DNA of 64,000 bases, from positions 149,972,049-150,036,048 of the forward strand of contig NC_134460.1 of NCBI RefSeq assembly GCF_047948215.1, read 5' to 3'. The notes beneath the pieces are model-generated. The model worked only from the letters and a program-made list of their open reading frames with translations. It was not told the DNA's origin and searched no databases. Source of the stretch: Lycorma delicatula. Its lineage: Eukaryota; Arthropoda; Insecta; Hemiptera; Fulgoridae. The translations under genes were made by a program, and so were the position numbers. This document shows, piece by piece, positions 32,920-44,473 of this stretch. Positions within the stretch are counted from its first letter, which is position 1. Every line of letters starts with the position of its first letter.

Positions 32920-34257
32920 AGAGTGATTTTTTAGTCCTGTTACCCAATTGTTAATGTCCGGTAATTTTTTTCTAAGAAAGGGAAATTTTGTTTTGTGACA
33001 CGAAGTTGGTAGCGCTATTCAATTGGTATAGATACGGCAGTGTGAGTTAATTCGCCTTGAGCTGTGTAAACGTTTGTGCCGTTTCCGGTCGTGTTACGAA
33101 CAGAATGTGTTTTGCCATAGAACAACGAGTTTTCATTCTTGGCCAATATTTTGCTACGAAATCGTACGCGAGTGTAAAAGAATCGTTAAATTTGTTGATG
33201 TTCCTCCGCGAGAAAAAATATCAATTTCTAGACTAGCAAACCGATTTCGAGAGACAGGTAGTATTTGCGACAGAAAACGTAGTGGTCGACCGACTCGCTT
33301 GACAGATGACGTTTTAGAGAATGTGAAAACAAGATTGCTCAATTCTCCACGGAAAAGTTTACGAAAACTTTCCACGCAAGTCGGTTTGTCATGTTCGTGT
33401 GTCCAGAAAGCCGCTAAAAAATTGAAATTCTATCCGTATCGCGTACGATAGTCCAAGAGCTTCAGCCTCTAGATTTAAACAAGCGATTGCAATATTGCCG
33501 TTGGTTTAGGTCTCTCGTAAACGATAACGGAATCAAATTTTTAAACACAGTGTTCCTTAGTGATGAAGCTAGGATCCATCTCGATGGTTATGAGAACAGT
33601 CAAACTGTCGAATTTGGGCGGTTGAAAATCCTAACGCTTTACAAGACAAATCTTTGCATCCTGAAAAAATTTGTGTGTGGTGTGCGATATCTCGTCGTCG
33701 TATAGTCGGACCCATATTCTTCGAACAGACAGTAAATGGTGAAGTATACAGGAATATTTTGCGCCAATTTGTGTCCCTCCTGGAACCTCAAGAACGGTAT
33801 TACTGGTTTCAGCAAGACGGCGCTACATGCCACACGTCTCGAGAAACCGTGGATTTTCTGCAAGAGTTCTTTGATGATCGAATAATAAGCTAGAGCTTAT
33901 GGCCTCCAAGGTCCCCAGACCTCACATCTGCTGACTGCTTTTTGTGGGGCTATATTAAGTCCGAGGCCTTCAAAAATAATCCTCACGCTATTGATGAACT
34001 TAAAGTCAATATTTCAGACTTAATCACGAATATTTCCAATGCAACTCTTAAAAAGGTTTCTGCTAATATGCTTTAAAGTGTACGTGCGTGATAACCTCAA
34101 GGCGTGGGCATTTTGAGCATATTCTTTAACAATTATGTAAGTAATAGCTTTTTATTAAATCTCTTTTGTAAGTTACAAATACAATTTTTTATTCCACCTA
34201 AATTTTCCTTTCTTAAATTACATTTAAAATTGGGTAACAGGACTAAAAAATCACTCT
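32920..34257 (+). mobile_element. Tc1/mariner-superfamily transposon 5 with perfect 30-bp inverted repeats
   Basis: Left 32920-32949 and right 34228-34257 are exact reverse complements over 30 bases (outer part AGAGTGATTTTTTAGTCCTG). A second inverted block (AAGAAAGGGAAATTT against AAATTTTCCTTTCTT) lies about 25 bases further in on each side. TA dinucleotides lie at both outer edges. The perfect ends contrast with a coding region holding two frameshifts and a stop, so this is the youngest-looking set of ends in the 31-36 kb cluster. Confidence 0.88.
33110..34075 (+). pseudogene. DDD/E transposase pseudogene of the Tc1/mariner (IS630) superfamily
   Basis: The N-terminal helix-turn-helix is visible: ISRLANRFRETGSICDRK, then RSGRPTRLTD and KSLRKLSTQVGLSCSCVQKA (up to about 33440). 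A TAG and frame change follow at 33449. The core reads FLSDEARIHLDGYENSQ (first Asp, about 33562). A second frameshift near 33610-33650 leads to KICVWCAISRRRIVGPIFFE, YYWFQQDGATCHT (second Asp, 33816-33818), a TAG at 33891, and WPPRSPDLTSADCFLWGYIK (third acidic residue at 33933). Thirty-eight residues lie between the second and third acids, so this is not the mariner D34D group. Catalytic acids are all retained, but three lesions prevent translation. Confidence 0.85.
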
Positions 34258-34259
34258 AG

Positions 34260-34984
34260 TAGCTTCTAGCACCATGTACGAGATAAGATAGTACAATCGA
34301 CTGTTTTTCCGCTTTACTTACGCCAACGCGCTAAAAATCAGTTTAATAAAAATGAAAACGGATAATAATAGTAGGCGAAACTCTGTTTTTATCTTTAAAT
34401 TTTCAGTAAGCATTAGAGGAAGTATTCAAATATCCTTTTTTATTAATAAAATTTTTGGTCACGATTTTTAAAGAGTTTTATCAATGAATAACTTAAGACC
34501 GTCGTCTTAAGTTATATGATCGTTTGGATTACAATTATATGATTTCTTTGGCGATACTCTAAAACGAAAAATTGGAGTGCGTGAAATCATATCGACGTAG
34601 TGGCCGTTCATTTCTTTCTCGGACGTGCTATTCCCGTTCAAGAAAAGTTGATCGAAATAGTCTCTAACTCTCTAGGGATTGAGAGCAACATGACGCTTCC
34701 CATCTTATTGCTAAGCGTAGGGACGGTTGACGTCAATCCTAGAGGTTGTGTAATAATTTACGGAATAATATTTCAAGATGCGAATCGCCTGTTACACTTA
34801 CTTTATTGTGATCCGAGACCAAACCGTGTACATGAGGTTCCTTCTCTATAATTACACGAGTGTGATTATCAGACCGATGAACTCTATTATAATATTGTGC
34901 GTTTCAAAACGAATATCTGGTTTTAAAGTTAAGTAATTAAGCTTTACTTACATTGATAAATTATACGTGAAATGAATCAGCAAA
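34260..34984. other. Sequence between transposon relics
   Basis: An 83-codon frame at 34600-34851 is open but unrecognised. Its position between two transposon relics makes an eroded transposon part more likely than a gene. Confidence 0.4.
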
Positions 34985-35830
34985 TCTAATAGTTTTTCCT
35001 GTAAGTGTTCAGTGCGAGCACCATTCGTCTCACGGTACACATCCAGCAGTTAAGAGAGTACTTTAATCAGCAAGTCTGGAGTAATTGATGCTACGGCTGA
35101 ATCAATCCTGTGTCTCAAGTCTGGTAGGTCAGTCGGTAACGGGGGCGCATACACTTGATCCTTTAGAGACCTCCTAAGGAAAAATCGCATGGGGTCAGAT
35201 CGGGCGAACGTGGAGGCCACGTCAAACAAGTCCTGTCATCTGGTCCCCAGCGATAAATCCGGCGGTCGGGAAGAATTTCATTCAACCGATCATGTACATC
35301 GTTATGCTAGTGAGTAGGCGCACCATCTAGTTGCCAAATAAAGTTGTGCGGTTCGTATTGCAGCCGAGGAAAGAACTGTAATTTTAAACTTGTCAAGTTG
35401 AAGTTCGTTCCAAAAACACTTGCTTGTGCAAAAAAGAACGGCCCGTAAACTTTCCATCGAGATACGACGCAAAAAAAAATTCAGATTTGGGGGGCTCTCG
35501 TTCAAACTGCAATATAGTCAGGATTTTCTAATCCCCAGATACGCATATTATGAGTAATTACTTTTCCATTAACGTGAAGTGTTGATTCGTCACTGAATAC
35601 GATACGATAAAGAATGTCTTTATCGTCAAGGTGCATCATTTGGGGACACCGTCTTTGCTATTAGAGCTTTCAAGCGGAAGGTACAGGAAACAGTTTATGA
35701 ACATGCCCTCAGCTAAAACTGATCGAGTTGTTTTTTTCATTTCATGAATAATGAATCATTGTACGTGAAACTTGAGAAATATTACATAGCTGTAAAACGT
35801 CCGATATTTATTTTGAAACAAACGGTAGTT
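34985..35830 (-). pseudogene. Transposase pseudogene 6, Tc1/mariner superfamily, heavily decayed
   Basis: Minus-strand order: RIVFSDESTLHVNGKVITHN, then MRIWGLENPDY (about 35590-35500), a decayed VFFA/GKFTG region, FIWQLDGAPTH (second Asp, about 35325) and EILPDRRIYRWGPDD. Then come TCLTWPPRSPDLTPCDFSLG (about 35225) and a C-terminal part with TYQT/LRHRIDSAVASITPD across frameshifts (to about 35080). These are ordered motifs of a transposase common in insects, with SDEST, QQDGAP and SPDLTPCDF acid sites. In-frame stops occur after GAPTH and after SLGGL. Terminal repeats were not found, so element limits are unknown. Confidence 0.8.
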
Positions 35831-35992
35831 TGCTCGTTCGCTCGGTTCACTGAGCTTAAGAAATGAGGATGTGCTTCGTAAAATAATAATCAATTTTTCA
35901 AAATATTCCACCCTTCCGTTAAAATTATCTCCATCGAATAAAGTAATTTTGAAATTATACGCTTCAGTTCCTTTTGAATCTTTTTATTTCTT

Positions 35993-36240
35993 GTTTAGCG
36001 TCCGGGAATCACCGTCAGGTATTACTTCAGAGAATGATATGTACGAGTGTAAATGAATTATAGTCTTGTACAGTTTCATGTCGATCGTTTCTGATATGTG
36101 TGGTTAATTGAAACCAAACCACCAAAGAACACCGGTATCCACGGTCTAGTATTCAAATCCGTATAAAAGCCTTTACTAGGATTTGAACGTTGGAGCTCTC
36201 GACTTCGAAATCAGCTGATTTGCGAAGACGCGTTCACGAC
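35993..36240 (-). repeat. SINE S1, older copy
   Basis: S1 in reverse with several differences from the neighbouring copy (TTGTTTAGCGTCCGGGAATC, ATGAATTATAGTCTTG). The tRNA-like head breaks off in ACGCGTTCACGACTTCGCAA. It lies only about 50 bases from the next S1 copy in the same orientation. Confidence 0.75.
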
Positions 36241-36289
36241 TTCGCAAATTCGTTCCCGTTTATAGAACCCGGGTCTTTAAACTTATTCT

Positions 36290-36599
36290 CTTTCTTTTCT
36301 TTCTTTTCTTTTCCTGTTTAGCCTCCGGTAACTACCGTTCAGATAATACTTCAGAGGATGAATGAGGATGATATGTATGAGTGTAAATGAAGTGTAGTCT
36401 TGTACAATCTCAGTTCGACCATACCTGAGATGTGTGGTTAATTGAAACCCAACCACCAAAGAACACCGGTATCCACGATCTAGTATTCAAGTCCGTGTAA
36501 AAATAACTGGCTTTACTAGGACTTGAACGCTGGAACCCTCGACTTCCAAATCAGCTGATTTGGGAAGACGCGTTCACCACTAGACCAACCCGGTGGCTC
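36290..36599 (-). repeat. SINE S1, full-length copy with 15-bp target duplication
   Basis: The complete S1 in reverse, from an A-rich tail (TTTCTTTTCTTTCTTTTC on plus) to the head end ACCAACCCGGTGG. CTTTAAACTTATTCT at 36275-36289 and 36600-36614 is a perfect 15-bp target-site duplication. The head's anticodon-arm position holds CCAAATCAGCTGATTTGG (36546-36563), a perfect 18-bp palindrome. Confidence 0.92.
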
Positions 36600-36619
36600 C
36601 TTTAAACTTATTCTGGATA

Positions 36620-37970
36620 TTTCCAACCTAACGGAAGCCTTTTTGGTCGGTGTTCAAGGACTCTTTATTAACGTCTTCGCGACAACCTTTTTGCGTAACT
36701 TATGCAAAGGTTGTTTTCTACAGTCGAACTAGTCTTAAACCCAATCTTGTAGCACCTTCAATATCTCCGGTATATTTAAGTCTTCGGATTGCTTAAGCAA
36801 ATTTTAGCGGTAGAGGAAAATTAGGAAATTTTTGTATAATATTCTTCAAGAATTAAACAATTTCTTTATTACTTAATAAATATTATTCTCGGTAAAAATG
36901 AAAAACGAGTCTGATAAAAATTAATTAGCGATTATATTGCTGATTATTATTGCCGATTACGAAACCGAAATTTCCTGAACGTTACAGAATTTAAGTCTGC
37001 ACGAAGGCAAAATAATGCTTTCGTATAGACTTAAAATGTGTTACTTGACTTTTAACAGACCGTTTAAGTTAACGAGTCGGATAACAACAAATAGTATTTT
37101 CGAGAAAATAAATATACTTTACGGATGAACACTACTAACATTTGTAAGCGTATAATTAGTGCGCCGGTTCAATATTTAACTAAATAACATGTCGATAATC
37201 TTCTCTTTCAGAAGATAAGCGATTGAAGTTCTTTTCATTCAGTCGAGAGAAATGCAAAATACAGTGTTTGCGCGCGTAATGAAATATTCTCCGAGAAAAT
37301 TAACCTGTAGTATTTATTATTATTTTTTTTTGTTTAGACAGAAAATATCTGGATTAAATCTTTACAGTTTTTTCTACAATATACTTTTAAATTGCTGTAC
37401 AATATTTTATTTTAGCAATAGGAAAATAAAGCGCTTTTATGATGTACAAAGGTTTAAGGAAATAAATATTTCTAAATAACCACTTATGTAATGCGCTTCT
37501 TGTTATTTTCTTTCGCCTCACCACTTCTACTTCTTTCTTGCATCAGACTCGAGATACAAAAAAGTATTTTTGTTTTACTTCAGAATACTAACATTGTTTA
37601 AAAGTAGGAAACAAAGAAAGTCGTGTGTAGTATCCGCTGATGTTAAGCTTACGACAAAATAATTTTGAATAGAATAAGTTGTTGGTTTTACTGCTTCATT
37701 TAAAAATATTATATAAATTATACATTTTTTTTGTGACCTCACAGATGAAACAAAGAAAATTCAGTATGTTTGAAATGTTAGCGTACAAATAATTTTAAAA
37801 AGAATTCTTTCATTACTAAAGGAATTTTAGGAATAATAATTGAAATTTGTCATCTGTCTGTAGTACAGTACTAAAATAATGAAGTAATATCTTTTTTTTT
37901 AAATAAAAAATAAGATTTAAATTCGAAAAAATATTTGGGTTCTATCAATGAGGATACACATATAACAATG
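36620..37970. other. AT-rich sequence without recognised features
   Basis: One hairpin, ACAACCTTTTTGC/TGCAAAGGTTGT, lies near 36681-36713. A chance 75-codon frame at 37252-37479 is rich in Phe and Tyr. No gene. Confidence 0.45.
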
Positions 37971-37974
37971 TAAT

Positions 37975-38990
37975 TTGTGCCAACCCCTTTCGTGAAGCCA
38001 TACTGGCCTCGATTTAGAAAACAATTCATCTCGATGCTTTCCAGAGCCGTTCCACAACCAGCCAAGTAACTTGCCGATTACCGGCAAGAGACTGATAATT
38101 ACCGACCTCACTAGGATCCTTTCCCGGTGTTAAGGGCAACCTCACCAAAGCCACTTTCCAGCTAGTCGGGATGCAGCCCCAGCTAAGGCACACCGGGAAC
38201 AGCCTGCGAAGCGGCCCTCTTATGACAGGCAGCAGATGAAATAATATATCCGGGTCAAGTTGGTTAATCCGTCGTGCCTTTTTCAGTGCCATTCGAGAAA
38301 CCACTCGGTCTATATCAACGGGATCCACAGTCCGTACGCCAGTGAAGGCCATAGCTCTAACGCCGACCTCTCCTTCACCCTCCGGAGCATCTAAAAACAG
38401 AGTATCCAGGAACGCCTGGTAAGTCGCCACAGAGGTCACCACGGCTCCAGGCACTCCTCCGATCAGCGAACTGGCCACTACCATTGCCGAGGCAGCCGTA
38501 GGACCCTATTGCAGCCAATCTTGATGGCCCGGCCGAATTGTTCAGCCATTAATTCCACCTCCTTCCTGTGCTCCATGCGCCATTCCAATCCCTGCAAGGC
38601 AGCTGCGCACTCGCACCGCAGCCTGCCCTGATCCAGACCCTTAGGTTATAGCGACCCGAATCTGGAGATCTTAGACCGCCTCCGTAAACGATCTCATAGG
38701 TAATGAGCCTCTGATCACACTATGCTCACACTGGCTAGGTCGCCCGTCATCAAATTGACGTCGATGTAACTTTCCCCCGGTTCGCAAGAGAAAGTTGACG
38801 GTTCTGCGTCATTAATCAAGTAGAGGTTTCTGGCTTCAACGAACTATTCAAGACCAGCGCCTCTGGGGGTCAGTGAGTGGTGAACCCCAGGCGATCGGGA
38901 AGTTTATAGTACGTTGGCATTTTAACCGTGTCTTATTGGCAAAAGGCCTTCACGGATCTTATGGCAACGATCCGAAATTTAGAGACTTCT
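37975..38990 (-). pseudogene. Non-LTR retrotransposon (R1/I-group-like) fragment: endonuclease linker and start of reverse transcriptase
   Basis: The block is clearly GC-richer than its flanks. On the minus strand a 152-codon frame (38484-38026) contains VDIDRVVSRMALKKA, a P-conserved stretch around the RT start, and CIPTSWKVALVRLPLTPGKD followed by PSEVGNYQ. These match the WK-A-V-LI-KPGKDP-YRPI entry to reverse transcriptase in R1/I-type LINEs. Beyond a frameshift, other frames continue with SLLPVIGKLLGWL, ERLWKAS and QYGFTKGVGT (the RP-SLLPVIGKLLE and QYGF-G-GT motifs). Upstream, decayed frames carry CEHSVIRGSLPMR and LQGLEWRMEHRKEVELMAEQ. The catalytic YADD portion is absent. The fragment is dead. 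Confidence 0.75.
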
Positions 38991-39049
38991 CACTTCTACG
39001 TTACACCGTCTTGAAATGATCTGCACCGGCCGGACATCCTATTTTTTTT

Positions 39050-40685
39050 CTTTCGGAGTCTTGTTTTTTTAAATTTATAATAGCTTTATAACGCGTTCAG
39101 TAATACGAAAATAAATAATAAGACTACAGATAGAAGGGTATAAGTATATTTTTTAATTATTTACCCTTTTAAATTATTTTCTTGTATTTATGTTTTCATT
39201 CGGTTTTTTTTTTACTTTCTGATTAATTTTTTTCGCATTAGTCTTCCGTTTTTTTTATCAGGATGAAGAGGTCACCGTATAACCACCTTATGATATCTAT
39301 TTTTGAATATATTCCTTTTCTCGTCTTAAGTTGTTATCTATGAGTTTTTCTCCAAGGTTCTTTTTCAGCTCTCCACAAAATATTTACATTATGGTTTCTT
39401 ATAATTTACACGCTATAGAAACGTTTTTCCCGCTTTTAATGAGTGTGTATGGTTTTTCGCTCATTAATTCCCTCTCCACAAAAACTTATCCGATTTATTT
39501 AATTTTAATGTTTTATTTGATATAAAAAAAAAAAATTCGTAGATTATTTTAATCAAAATTACATCATTTTTTGTGAATTTTATCATACTTATGTTCTGAC
39601 AAATCAAAAATGTTATAACAAAAATATGATCGTTTTTTTTTTCATTAAGTTATAAATATTAAAATGACTTATACTTAAATTATTCATATATTACTAACTT
39701 TGATGTTTCTTGGAAAATATATGTAGTCATTCCTTATTATTCTGCAATATATAACTGTATAACTTTTAACCTCATTATCTTTTTTTTCATAATTAAAGCT
39801 TATTGACCTCATTTTGGTCATAATTTTTGTTAACAAAAAAAATGTTATTAATGTATTATTTGACGATTCGTTTTAATTAAACAAACAAATATGTTTTGTT
39901 TAAAGTTTTAAATTATTACTTTATATACGGCAGGTTAACCTAATATATTACTGAATTGCCGATCAACAAATATCTATAGGCAGTATAATAAACATATATT
40001 TATTCAAGAAGTATATTCGTGAACTATGTTATCACATCGTAAAAGGCTATTCTTTCGTTTGGTTGTTTATTATTATTATTTTTTTGTACGCGTTTAAAAA
40101 TCTCATCTTCTCAAGAAATCTATTTATGCCCGTAGGAAATTATCGTTCTAATAAAGCTATTAGAAAAAAAACCTTGGTTTACATTGCATCTTTAACCTTT
40201 TTTCTGCCTATTTAGATTTTAAAATATTGAAAAAAAAAATCAAACGTTTATCTACGGTGTGTATATGTGTGTTCACACACATACACACCTAAAAATAACT
40301 AGTTTTATGATTTCATAAAAATAAAAATAAAACAAAGGAAATTTTTTTAACCGTTTCATTTTTTAACCTTCAGAAAGTTACGTTTTGTTTGTGAATAGTT
40401 TTTTTACGAGTGAAATCTGTTGTATCAAAAATTATTTTTTTTTTTTAGATTTTTATTTGGGAATATTCTTATACACCGAATCTGTTTTTATTTATCTTTA
40501 AATTATGCACGTAAATGTAGTTCAAAGTTAAGGTTGTAAATTTTAGTTGTGTAATATTTGTTTAGGATACAATATACGATAGTACTTTTTATACGTATAA
40601 TATTTTCCATACGATAGCACCGTTTTAGCATTTCTATTCCTTTTTCTACATATAGGTATTTAGTAAAGCGTTTAAGTATTTAGTA
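39050..40685. other. Very AT-rich sequence without recognised features
   Basis: Long T- and A-runs. A 64-codon frame at 39331-39525 is T-rich and unrecognised. An imperfect GT/AC hairpin lies at 40256-40290. Confidence 0.45.
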
Positions 40686-40687
40686 TA

Positions 40688-40905
40688 CAGAGTGTACCAT
40701 GAAGTTCTGCCAGGACATTCATAACCTATTCAGCTCGGAAAAATAACGGAAAAAGTTCACATAAACATACGTCCTAATATGCTTCGTTTGCCGGTTACGG
40801 CTAGTGAAATATTTCGCTCTAATTTCAGCCGCATCGGTGATATGAAGTCGTACTGAAATTTTAGGACGTTAATTAAGGGGCAGAATTAGTGATTTCTTAT
40901 GTATC
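40688..40905 (+). mobile_element. Solo arm related to the long-TIR transposon 8
   Basis: It begins TA-CAGAGTGTACC and then parallels the left arm of the 58721-60390 element: CACATAAACATA, GGTTACGGCTAGTGAAATAT, TTTCGCTCTAATTTCAGC, GACGTTAATTAAGGGGCA and GATTTCTTATGT. No transposase follows. It is a relic end or a non-autonomous derivative. Confidence 0.5.
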
Positions 40906-41147
40906 CACTGTAGCAACCCTTTCCTTGATCGAATAAAGTATTTCTGAATAATACAACTGCAAAGAAAGAAACCGTACTTCGCTGAAACGTAAACGGTTTT
41001 CCGTTAGCAATAGACGACACCCGAAACATACCCGACCGATAGCGTTTCAGTAGTAGCGATGTTAAAGATGATACTCAAACAGCTGTAGTTGTAGCCGGCT
41101 AGGTTCGTTTTTTAGTCCCTCATCCTGTATTTTAAATTAAAATTTGG

Positions 41148-41526
41148 GTATTTTTTTCGGAATCCGGCAGCCACGTTTTTTCAATTTTACCTTCTAGATC
41201 AGTATCTATTGTATTTACAGAGGTATTTGCAGAGAAATTATAAATATAATCTAACCAAACTTAACCTACGCTCGATAACCTTGACTAGCAAGCGTAGATT
41301 ACATTTATAATTATAAGCGTAATGCTTATATTGGGCCTCTCTCAAATACATTTGGAAGACTGTGTTTGAATAAAATCGACGAGTAGAAATTAAAAAAAAA
41401 AAAAAAATAGGTTAGCGAGCGTAGTTAAGTTTGGTTAGATTAAAATTATAATTTTTCTGCAAATACCGTGAAATATCCACTGATTTGGAAGAAAAAAGTG
41501 GTGACTGTCGGATTCTGAAAAAGAAT
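41148..41526. mobile_element. Foldback MITE with ~125-135 bp inverted arms
   Basis: The arms at 41148-41284 and 41402-41526 are complementary along their length with mismatches and small gaps. The best part is GAGGTATTTGCAGAGAAATT...ATCTAACCAAACTTAACCTA on the left against its complement on the right. Outer ends share TTTTTTCGGAATCCGGCAG-type sequence. The ~118-base centre is unique and non-coding. Size and structure fit a miniature inverted-repeat transposable element; the parent superfamily is unknown. Confidence 0.8.
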
Positions 41527-41529
41527 CAG

Positions 41530-44470
41530 AATTCGTAATGAAAATATGTTTGTTAGAACGGGATAAATTTAATGTTTAGATTGTTTTGTTATTAATATTC
41601 ACCGTATGATTATATTTCTTTAATATTAGTTTTATGTAAAACTATAATCACTCATTAAATAAGTTTATTGAAAAAAAGTATTATACACTCGATAGTCTGT
41701 CGATCTGTCTGTCTGTCTGTCTGTTAATTTTAGTTTGATAATAATCGGACGTTATCGATTCGAATTACATTCAGTTATCGAGACACTGGACGGTCCGTTT
41801 ATCGGTTTGCGTATGGTCACAGTTGTTTTGTAGAGTCGAGTTGATATGATGAATTGTGATCTGTTACGGACGCAACCGAATTTACACGAGGCCTTCCGAT
41901 TACTTATTTGTACACGTGTTTAACGTCGAACGCGTAGTCGAACATTGAACAGGTTTAACATATGAAAAGCAAATTATCTGTGTTTTACGAGTACATTATC
42001 ATTTGAATTACACAAATATTACTACACTCTTTAAAACTAGGTAAGTCTTATTTCCCAATTTTATCTGACACGGCATTTATTTTATAATTTATCTTTACAT
42101 CTTTATCCGTTATTACATTTATATTTTGAATCGCTGATTCTTTATCAAGACACTTTATGAAGTGTTTACTTATTCTTAAATTAATTTCAATAAAATCAGT
42201 AATTGTTGATACAAAATTTGATCATTATATTAATTAGGATGGTCAGTAACATTGTTTGTATAATAACAAAAAAAAAATTGCACGAGGAGGTTACGTCAAA
42301 ATAAATTGGCGTAGTTATTTATGAAAATTATAACAAATGATTTATACTATTAGTTTAGTTTGACTTATTTTCTGAAATTCTTAATACAGTATTTGGTAAT
42401 TATGTACAATTGTGTACATAATTACCTCCGATTTTCATGAAATTTTGAAAGTAATTTGTTACAACCTAATCATTGTCCCTCGTATATTATACTATAATCA
42501 CCAAATATTTTTTAATTCAGCACCGTACAAGTTTAAATACACTAGTTAAAACATGTGACATCTAAAAATCAAGTTTTTTTTTGTATTCGGCCTTCTTCAA
42601 ACTATTTAAAACTGTTTTGTGGTCGATGTTTAGTTCGGAGTTCTCCGGAGTATTGCTCAATTTTTCCCGCTGATTTCATCGACTTTTTAAGCCATTGAGC
42701 GACCGGAGAGGGTTGTATCATCGATGTAAAAATTTCCAGATATAAAACAGTTTTGTAGCATCACATACTAATAAACATTGCAAATTTTTTTTAGCAGCTT
42801 AAGTAACATTTTTCCGTTTTTAACCGATTGCGTAGGTAGGTAATTTACTTAGTGGTAACTGTTTTTTACCTTCTGTAGCTTTACAGATCTAACCGATTAG
42901 AACCGACTTTTGGGTAGTAACAGGTCTTCGGTCTGGAAATAACGTGAGTTACCTTAACCAAAAAGGGGAAGGGCGGCTACACTAGCAGACACAATTAAAA
43001 AAAAATTACTCTATTTTCCAATTATAAGGATAGTATTCCATTAAACGATAAAAAAACACTTCTGCCTGTTGTGTGTTTTTAGAAAAATTCATCGTTCTCT
43101 AGATATAAGCGAAAAATGTTCTCGGCAAAAGACAGTAGGAGTGCATCGCTTAAAAAATTAACTGCCCTTTTGTGTCAAGGACAAACATTTTTTTATATTG
43201 TAATTAATTTCTTGTTTACACTTAATTTTTTTTTTTTTTTTTTTTGCTAGAATATCTTGTTTTGACATTTTAAGGTATCTTTTTTTTAAATTCCGCGATA
43301 TTAATTAATTTTTATTGAACTAACTATAACTTTTTGTAGTTTTAATTAAAGATACAAAAAAATCTTTTTTGTTTGAATATTTATTTAAAGTATTGTAATA
43401 AAAAAATAAAAAATAAACAAAAAAACATGTAAAAAATCTGATAAATAAGCTCTTGAGTCGAACATCAGCTTGAGATAATGTGTTTGAAAGTAAAAAGGAA
43501 AAAAAAATACCAAGTTCAACGATTACGTTTCTAAATCGGGTTAAGAGGATTTAACGAGGATATAATAAAATATATGTGTATAGTATACGGTAAGTTGAAA
43601 GTTTCGCATATTTATTATTACTAGTTATATAATGACATACTAGGGGGGGCTTAACTTTGTTTTTATTTTTAAAAAGAGATTAAACGAATGAGGCTGGCGC
43701 TTATTTTATACATAATTATTTCCAGATAATTTTTATGTTAAAGCTACAGGAAGAATTGATTTTCTATGTAATATGTTCTTTTTTCTTGTTTGTTAATATA
43801 CAAAGGAATCATTTGTCTAAGTTGTTCACGATTTAGTTTATTCTATTCTGAATTTTATATTTTAAATTCTTATAGATACGATTTGCAAACGCGATAAAAC
43901 TTATACTAAAGAAAGGTATTTACGATTTGCTTCGTTCATAAACAAATTAGATTATAAGTTTTGAATTTTAAATCATAAAAACAACGGGCCAAGTTCTCTA
44001 CATCGATAAGAGATATCCGTGTTTAGATTTGAATCGTTTCTAGTCGAGGTTGAAGTTCGTATACCCGTATTTCTTTTAAATTGCGATATGTATTTCATTT
44101 TGGTGCTGTTATGATACTGAACTTAAGAAACTGAAGGACGTTTATTGCTCGTTTATTTCTTCACTTCTTCCGATCTCTTTCTAAATTAACTCCCTTGTAA
44201 TCTATGCAGAAGTTGTATAAGACTTCAACTCTATATGATTACATTTGCTATAAATATTGTGAGGGCGGAATAGAGCCGAACTAGAGATTGCTATTAACGA
44301 TTTTGAACTGCGTTTTACTAACTACGAGTATAAATCCCAGGATTATTTTTTGTACGTGTAACGTTTTTATTGCTCCGTTTGCAAGTAACCGATCGAATGA
44401 TAAAAGGGAATATCTTGTACAAAAGTAGAAACGGGTAAAAATAAGAATTGTATTTGTTGTATTCTTATAC
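41530..44470. other. AT-rich sequence; (GTCT)n tract and a possible donor site
   Basis: A (GTCT)5-like tract lies at 41705-41723. The stretch 41745-42040 is less AT-rich and ends at AACTAG|GTAAGTCTTA, a strong 5' splice-site match at 42040/42041, but has no sustained frame. It could be a non-coding first exon or chance. Nothing else is seen. Confidence 0.35.
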
Positions 44471-44473
44471 AGA

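Noticed and set aside
34600..34851. 83-codon plus-strand frame
   Set aside because: Between two transposon relics, unrecognised and without splice or composition support; noted only as a spacer.
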